From MADRE2 sp964397015 (GTDB taxonomy: Bacteria; Desulfobacterota; Desulfobacteria; Desulfobacterales; Desulfobacteraceae), in NCBI GenBank assembly GCA_964397015.1, contig CAYNHL010000094.1, forward strand, positions 1-14,390: DNA of 14,390 bases, in the 5' to 3' direction. Made by a program: the position numbers and the translations under genes. Below, in pieces: positions 12,653 through 14,390 of this stretch. Numbering within the stretch: position 1 is the first letter of the stretch; each line of letters starts with the position of its first letter. A model generated the notes under the pieces. That model was given only the letters and a program-made list of their open reading frames with translations. It made no database searches and had not been told where the DNA came from.

Positions 12653-14083
12653 TCAGTCTTGAAGTTTGGTTTTCAGTATCCGGGTGGCTTCTGCAGGATC
12701 AGCCGTTCCCCGTGTCTGTTTCATGACCTGCCCCATGAAAAAACCGAGCAGTTTGGATTTACCGCCTCGAAATGCCGCCACTTCATCAGGGTGTTTTTCA
12801 AGTATCCGGGTGATATGGGTTTCAAGGGTTTCAGAGTCGCATGCCGGTTCTATCCCAAGCTCGCTGACCAGTGTTTCGGGATCTTTTCCATTCTGGACCA
12901 TGTTGTCCAGCATGGTTTTGGCCGCACGGGCATTGATTTTTCCTGTTTCCAGCATTTCGAGAAGCCGGCCGAAGGCTTCAGGGGTCACCGGGGCTTTAGC
13001 CAGACTGGTGTTCTGCTGGTTCAAAAGGCCCAGAAGATTGGTCATTATCCAGTTGGCGGCCAGTTTTTTATCATTCAGGCTGGTGCTGCTTTTTTCGTAG
13101 AATTCGGCAAGTTCCGGGGTGGCGGTCAGCACACCGGCATCATATTCATTCAAGGCATGTTCTGTAATGAAACGGTTTTTCTTGACATCCGGCAGTTCCG
13201 GCATGCGGGAGGTCAATTCCTGGATCCATGCATTTTCCACGACAAGGGGTACCAGGTCGGGGTCTGGAAAATATCTGTAATCATGCGCCTCTTCCTTTCC
13301 GCGCATGGAAACGGTTTTGTTTTTTGCAGGATCCCACAGCCGGGTTTCCTGGATCACAGCACCTCCTTCTTCAAGCAGCCCGGCCTGGCGAATGATTTCA
13401 TATTCAATAGCCTTTTCCACATTGCGGAATGAATTCAGGTTTTTGAGTTCGGTCCTGATGCCGAACTTTTTCTGTCCTTCGGGCCGCAGGCTGATGTTGG
13501 CGTCACACCTGAAGCTGCCCTGTTCCATGTTTCCGTCACATACATCGATATACCGCAATATGGAATGAAGCTTTCTCAAATATTCGCCAGCCTCGGAAGC
13601 TGATCTCATATCCGGTTCAGACACGATTTCGATCAGGGGAACGCCGGCCCGGTTAAGGTCCACCATGCTCCGGTCCCTGCCAGGATCATGGATAAGCTTG
13701 CCCGCATCTTCTTCCATGTGGATCCTGGTGATGCCTATTTTTTTGACACCTGCACCGGTTTCGATCTCCAGCCATCCGTGTTCGGCAATGGGGGCCGCAT
13801 ACTGTGAGATCTGGTAACCCTTGGGCAGGTCGGGGTAGAAATAATTCTTGCGGTCAAACCTGGATTCACGGGTAATGCGGCAATTTGTGGCCAGGGCTGC
13901 TGTAACAGCAAAGGAAACAGCCGTTTTGTTCAGCACCGGCAGAACCCCGGGCATGCCGGTGCATACCGGGCAGGTGTTGGAATTGGGCGGTTCTCCGAAC
14001 TTCGTGGAACAACCGCAGAATATCTTGGTATTTGTTTTCAGCTGGGCATGGACTTCAAGACCGATAACAGGTTCAAACGGCAT
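12653..14083 (-). CDS. gatB: Aspartyl/glutamyl-tRNA(Asn/Gln) amidotransferase subunit B
   Basis: The tRNA-binding kinase/transamidase subunit of GatCAB, 476 aa, of normal length. It activates the misacylated tRNA with ATP and receives ammonia from GatA. Visible family features are the N-terminal VIGLEVHAQL, the zinc-binding cysteines C23, C25, C38 and C41 (FCGC and CPVC), HMEEDAGKLIHD, VDLNRAGVPLIEIVSEPD, GSFRCDANISLRP, ELKNLNSFRN and YRYFPDPDLVPL. A C-terminal helical tRNA-binding YqeY-like domain ends LLGFFMGQVMKQTRG. The ATG start has a loosely placed AAGGAA about 12 nt upstream, but the first residues match the family start. It is the first gene of a two-gene unit with the TolB-N-like protein, and is separated from gatCA by about 7 kb. 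Confidence 0.98.
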   Translation of the reverse strand: MPFEPVIGLEVHAQLKTNTKIFCGCSTKFGEPPNSNTCPVCTGMPGVLPVLNKTAVSFAVTAALATNCRITRESRFDRKNYFYPDLPKGYQISQYAAPIAEHGWLEIETGAGVKKIGITRIHMEEDAGKLIHDPGRDRSMVDLNRAGVPLIEIVSEPDMRSASEAGEYLRKLHSILRYIDVCDGNMEQGSFRCDANISLRPEGQKKFGIRTELKNLNSFRNVEKAIEYEIIRQAGLLEEGGAVIQETRLWDPAKNKTVSMRGKEEAHDYRYFPDPDLVPLVVENAWIQELTSRMPELPDVKKNRFITEHALNEYDAGVLTATPELAEFYEKSSTSLNDKKLAANWIMTNLLGLLNQQNTSLAKAPVTPEAFGRLLEMLETGKINARAAKTMLDNMVQNGKDPETLVSELGIEPACDSETLETHITRILEKHPDEVAAFRGGKSKLLGFFMGQVMKQTRGTADPAEATRILKTKLQD

Positions 14084-14104
14084 AGCGGTTTTTTATTCCT
14101 TAAA

Positions 14105-14162
14105 AACAGAATCAAGGGTCAAAATTAAAACAAAGACTTTCTTTTATATCCTTGAATCTGTT
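14105..14162. repeat. 13-bp inverted repeat spanning the gatB promoter
   Basis: AACAGAATCAAGG (14105-14117) and CCTTGAATCTGTT (14150-14162) are inverted copies with one central mismatch, 32 nt apart. One arm lies in the spacer of the predicted gatB promoter and the other in the early leader. It could be a pair of operator half-sites or a coincidental AT-rich repeat. Confidence 0.55.
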
Positions 14163-14171
14163 ATTTATCAA
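14143..14171 (-). promoter_or_regulatory. Sigma70-type promoter of gatB
   Basis: On the minus strand TTGATA (14171-14166), a 17-bp spacer and TATAAA (14148-14143) give a good promoter. The start would be near 14136, leaving a leader of about 52 nt before ATG 14083. One arm of a 13-bp inverted repeat falls inside the spacer. Confidence 0.65.
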
Positions 14172-14267
14172 TATAAAATTAATATTGCAATCCCGGCGGC
14201 AACCATATAAAAAAGGTTCCTGGCGGCCGGGACGACCGTTGATAATGATATTGAAGGTGTTTTTACA

Positions 14268-14390
14268 ATGACGTTTTTTCTTTGTGTAATAGGTATGGTC
14301 ATGATTGTCGAAGGGCTGCCGTATTTTGCCTTTCCAGATAAAATGAAGGAAATGATGGCCATGATCATGACATTCCGGGATTCAGCCTTG
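14268..14390 (+). CDS. DUF2065-like small membrane protein, 3' part outside the window
   Basis: The first 41 codons of a plus-strand gene starting at ATG 14268, with GAAGG about 9 nt upstream. The start MTFFLCVIGMVMIVEGLPYF and the following AFPDKMKEMM match the pattern of the DUF2065 (YjeT-like) family: an N-terminal membrane helix, an E-G-xx-Y-x-x-F-P motif and a short basic/amphipathic segment, with a second helix expected beyond the edge. Such proteins are about 60-65 aa, so roughly a third is missing. It is divergent from gatB. Family assignment is from pattern memory and the function of the family is not established. Confidence 0.75.
   Translation, partial: MTFFLCVIGMVMIVEGLPYFAFPDKMKEMMAMIMTFRDSAL

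Noticed and set aside
12659..13432. 257-codon plus-strand frame antisense to gatB
   Set aside because: Mirror frame of a well-conserved gene, with no ribosome-binding site and Cys/Phe-rich shadow composition.
14168..14368. 66-codon minus-strand frame at the right end
   Set aside because: It lies opposite the DUF2065-like start and overlaps the gatB promoter region, without a ribosome-binding site.
1..14390. CRISPR arrays, phage genes, toxin-antitoxin pairs or defence systems
   Set aside because: No regularly spaced repeats, nucleases beyond MutL, integrases or recognisable defence proteins were found on either strand.

Overview
The window looks like chromosomal DNA of a mesophilic, Gram-negative, sulfate-reducer-type deltaproteobacterium (Desulfobacterota, probably Desulfobacterales). 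This is inferred from the style of the proteins: a MutL with an endonuclease motif, split gatCA and gatB genes, a beta-barrel porin ending in Phe, paired TolB-N/FG-GAP proteins and a PAS-LuxR regulator of a type I associate with that group. No database search supports it. Nearly all genes are on the minus strand, so the text follows transcription from right to left.

Right end (14390-12003): a truncated DUF2065-type membrane protein gene runs off the edge on the plus strand. Divergent from it is gatB (amidotransferase subunit B), followed directly by a 212-aa secreted TolB-N-like protein. A good sigma70-type promoter lies before gatB and is overlapped by a long inverted repeat.

Middle (12002-8547): an accessory-looking stretch. 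It holds a 390-aa outer-membrane porin with a strong terminator; a 107-aa PAS/LuxR protein that appears to be the internally deleted remnant of a longer regulator; a compact unit made of a 21-bp perfect palindrome, a sigma70-type promoter, a strong ribosome-binding site, a 47-aa acidic two-cysteine small protein and a strong terminator; and an AT-rich plus-strand gene for an exported/membrane protein of unknown family. This is the most novel part of the window.

Left part (8546-136): one long operon behind a promoter with perfect consensus hexamers (TTGACA-16-TATAAT): acidic hypothetical protein, argS, SPOR-domain protein, gatC, gatA, 60-aa conserved-looking small protein, mutL, then a 532-aa secreted protein with a TolB-N-like domain and an FG-GAP-type propeller. 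Gaps from the first gene to mutL are 4-30 nt. The left edge carries the 5' part of tRNA-Ser(UGA) with its own likely promoter.

How the genes fit together: ArgRS, GatCAB and tRNA-Ser are translation components. GatCAB converts Glu-tRNA(Gln) and/or Asp-tRNA(Asn) to the amidated forms. MutL is mismatch repair. The SPOR protein and the two TolB-N-like paralogues belong to the cell envelope. The two paralogues lie downstream of the two halves of the split gat system (directly after gatB, and at the far end of the gatCA operon after mutL), so the two flanks may share ancestry and have been separated by the accessory stretch.
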